From Natronococcus jeotgali DSM 18795 (GTDB taxonomy: Archaea > Halobacteriota > Halobacteria > Halobacteriales > Natrialbaceae): a stretch of DNA of 64,000 bases. A program made the translations under genes and the position numbers. The notes under the pieces are model-generated. The model was not told the DNA's origin. It worked only from the letters and a program-made list of their open reading frames with translations, and did no database searches. Within the stretch, counting starts at the first letter, position 1. Each line of letters starts with the position of its first letter. The DNA is taken from positions 1 to 64,000 of the forward strand of contig NZ_AOIA01000158.1 of NCBI RefSeq assembly GCF_000337695.1, in the 5' to 3' direction. Positions 62,504-64,000 of the stretch are shown piece by piece.

Positions 62504-64000
62504 TCAGGATTCGACCTCGTTGATCGCTTCGTCGTCGCCGGCGAGCAGGAGGCTGTCGCCGGATTCGAACTCGAACTCCGCCGGGACGTCCCTGACGATC
62601 TCGCCCGACCGCTCGACGCCGACGAGGATGCAGTCGGTTTCCGGGATCTTCGTGTCGGCGAGCGATCGGCCCGCGAAGTCGTCGGACTCGAATCGGACCA
62701 CCTTCAACTGGCGGTCGTACGAGAGGATCTCCTCCCGGAGGACGTCCAGCGCGAGCAGCCGGCCGCTGATGTCGGGCAGGCTGAGCACGTAGTCGGCGCC
62801 CGCCCGCCGGACCTTTCCCTGGCTCGCCGAGTCGTTTACGCGAACGACGACGTCGAGTTCGGCCGAAAGCTCCCGGGCGAGCAACACCGAGAGGATCGCC
62901 TCGTCGTCGTCCGCGATCGCGACGACGTAGGCGGTCGCCGTCCCGACCTCGGCCGCCTCGAGCACCGACTCCTCGGTCACGTCGCCGACGACGTCGACGT
63001 CCTCGGCGTCAGCGATGTCGACGACCGTCGTCTCGACGCCCGCGGACTCGAGGGAGTCACGCACCGTTGTGCCGACCTCGCCGTGGCCGGCCACGACGAC
63101 GCGAGCGCCGTTCGCTCGGGTCGGCCCGGTTAGCGCCTCGAGTTGTTTTAATCGCGACTCGCTGCCGGCGACGAGCAACACGCTGTTCTCGTCGATCGTG
63201 CGATCGGACGGCGGCGAACCGACGAACTCGCCGTCGGTCCAGAGGCCGACCAGCGACGCGTCGTCCATCTCGAGGATCCCCGTTTCGTCGAGGGTCCGTC
63301 CGCAGATCGGGCCGTCCTCGAAGACCGTCACCTCGACGATGGAGATCCCGCCACCGAGGCTCGTCACGTCGCTCAGTCGGGGATCGACCTCGGCCTGAAC
63401 CCGTTCCGCGATCCGCTGTCCGAGCAGGTGTCGCGGCGTCACGACGGTGTCGGCTCCGGCGTACCGCAGCGGCCGCGCTAACGATGGATCGGTGCTCAAC
63501 ACGACGATTCGGCAGTCTTCGGTGCGATCCCTGATGGCGAGGACGACGCTCGCCGCGAGTTCGTCGGCCGTATCGACCACGACCGACGCGGCCTCGCCGA
63601 TCCGGGCCCGATCGAGCGCCGCGACCGACGAGGCGTCCCCGTGGATCACCGATACGCCCGCCTCGGCAAGCGCCAGCACCTCGCTTTCCTCCTCGGCGAC
63701 GACGACGTAGTCGACCCCGCGGGTCTCGAACTCGTCGACGAGGCGTTCGCCGCGAGACGAGTAGCCACAGACGACGATGTGGTCGGTCAGGTCGGTCGTC
63801 CGCGGGATCTCGGGCGACAGCGTCTCCTCGAGGATCGGCTGGAAGACGTACGGGAGGACGATGAACAGGACCAGGAACGTGCCGAGGTCCATCGCCATCA
63901 CGAAGAGGTTCGCGACGGGCGACTCCCAGGGCGAATCGGAGCCGTACCCCGTCCCGGTGACGGTCTCGACGACGACCTGCGCCGAGTGGACGTAGCTCTG
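62504..64000 (-). CDS. K+ channel with two TrkA/RCK modules (5' end off the window)
   Basis: Continues past the right edge of the window, so the gene is partial. In the visible part, near the edge, TVTGTGYGSDSP carries the potassium selectivity filter, then a membrane helix (FLVLFIVLPYVFQPIL). Two RCK units follow: HIVVCGYSSRGERLVDEFE with a TrkA-C domain (DDASLVGLWTDGEF), and RVVVAGHGEVGTTVRDSLE with a second TrkA-C (DCILVGVERSGEIV). It resembles MthK-like channels, with two RCK units per chain. The first transmembrane helix lies beyond the window. Confidence 0.9.
   Translation of the reverse strand, partial: QSYVHSAQVVVETVTGTGYGSDSPWESPVANLFVMAMDLGTFLVLFIVLPYVFQPILEETLSPEIPRTTDLTDHIVVCGYSSRGERLVDEFETRGVDYVVVAEEESEVLALAEAGVSVIHGDASSVAALDRARIGEAASVVVDTADELAASVVLAIRDRTEDCRIVVLSTDPSLARPLRYAGADTVVTPRHLLGQRIAERVQAEVDPRLSDVTSLGGGISIVEVTVFEDGPICGRTLDETGILEMDDASLVGLWTDGEFVGSPPSDRTIDENSVLLVAGSESRLKQLEALTGPTRANGARVVVAGHGEVGTTVRDSLESAGVETTVVDIADAEDVDVVGDVTEESVLEAAEVGTATAYVVAIADDDEAILSVLLARELSAELDVVVRVNDSASQGKVRRAGADYVLSLPDISGRLLALDVLREEILSYDRQLKVVRFESDDFAGRSLADTKIPETDCILVGVERSGEIVRDVPAEFEFESGDSLLLAGDDEAINEVES

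Overview
The window is one end of a contig from a high-GC haloarchaeon (class Halobacteria). A Natrialbales-like organism is plausible, but this is inference. The evidence is very acidic proteins, TATA boxes about 25 nt before many start codons (leaderless transcripts), Tat signals with twin arginines, an intron-bearing tRNA-Gln, a Nuo operon without NuoEFG, the phosphomevalonate decarboxylase route to isoprenoids, and an Orc1/Cdc6 gene beside ORB-like repeats. The first 23 bases hold the 19-bp Tn5/Nextera mosaic end, so base 1 is a library artefact.

Layout. 1-16.3 kb: ordinary housekeeping genes. These include a Trm9-like methyltransferase, tRNA-Gly, FEN1, mevalonate-pathway decarboxylase, endonuclease III, an M28 peptidase, a prenyl diphosphate synthase, the catalytic chain of methylmalonyl-CoA mutase, a CBS-ParB protein and a TrkA-N/DHH protein. 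16.4-26.9 kb: one tightly overlapping minus-strand operon, nuoA-B-CD-H-I-J1-J2-K-L-M-N. 27.1-30.7 kb: purK-purE, ribH and an aminotransferase. 30.8-33.2 kb: a small AT-rich island between tRNA-Gln and an imperfect copy of its 3' end. It carries two poorly known genes, each with a HEPN-like motif. 33.4-42 kb: a GNAT gene, then a minus-strand respiratory molybdoenzyme operon (alpha, beta, TorD-like chaperone) with an HTH regulator downstream, and an Mrp ATPase fused to a DUF2249-like domain. 42-44.4 kb: a probable replication origin. Inverted ORBs flank an AT-rich tract unusually dense in CTAG, next to orc1/cdc6. 44.5-64 kb: glutamate dehydrogenase, MaoC and PH-domain proteins, an acyl-CoA carboxylase carboxyltransferase with an extra N-terminal domain, a Tat-exported S1-like protease, fructose bisphosphatase and aldolase, fatty-acyl oxidation genes, squalene/phytoene synthase, a CtaA-CtaB fusion, a DsbA-like lipoprotein, and a K+ channel cut by the window edge.

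How the genes fit together. The core metabolism is aerobic and heterotrophic: acyl-CoA dehydrogenase, 3-hydroxyacyl-CoA dehydrogenase, an acyl-CoA carboxylase and methylmalonyl-CoA mutase feed propionyl- and acetyl-CoA oxidation. Fba and Fbp form a two-gene gluconeogenic operon. Complex I, haem O/A synthesis and an exported molybdoenzyme serve respiration. Three genes serve isoprenoid lipids (decarboxylase, prenyl synthase, squalene/phytoene synthase). The parts least explained are the tRNA-Gln island with its two HEPN-like proteins, the CTAG-dense origin, the molybdoenzyme of unknown substrate, and two orphan hairpins that resemble IS200/IS605 (TnpB) right ends with no tnpB nearby.
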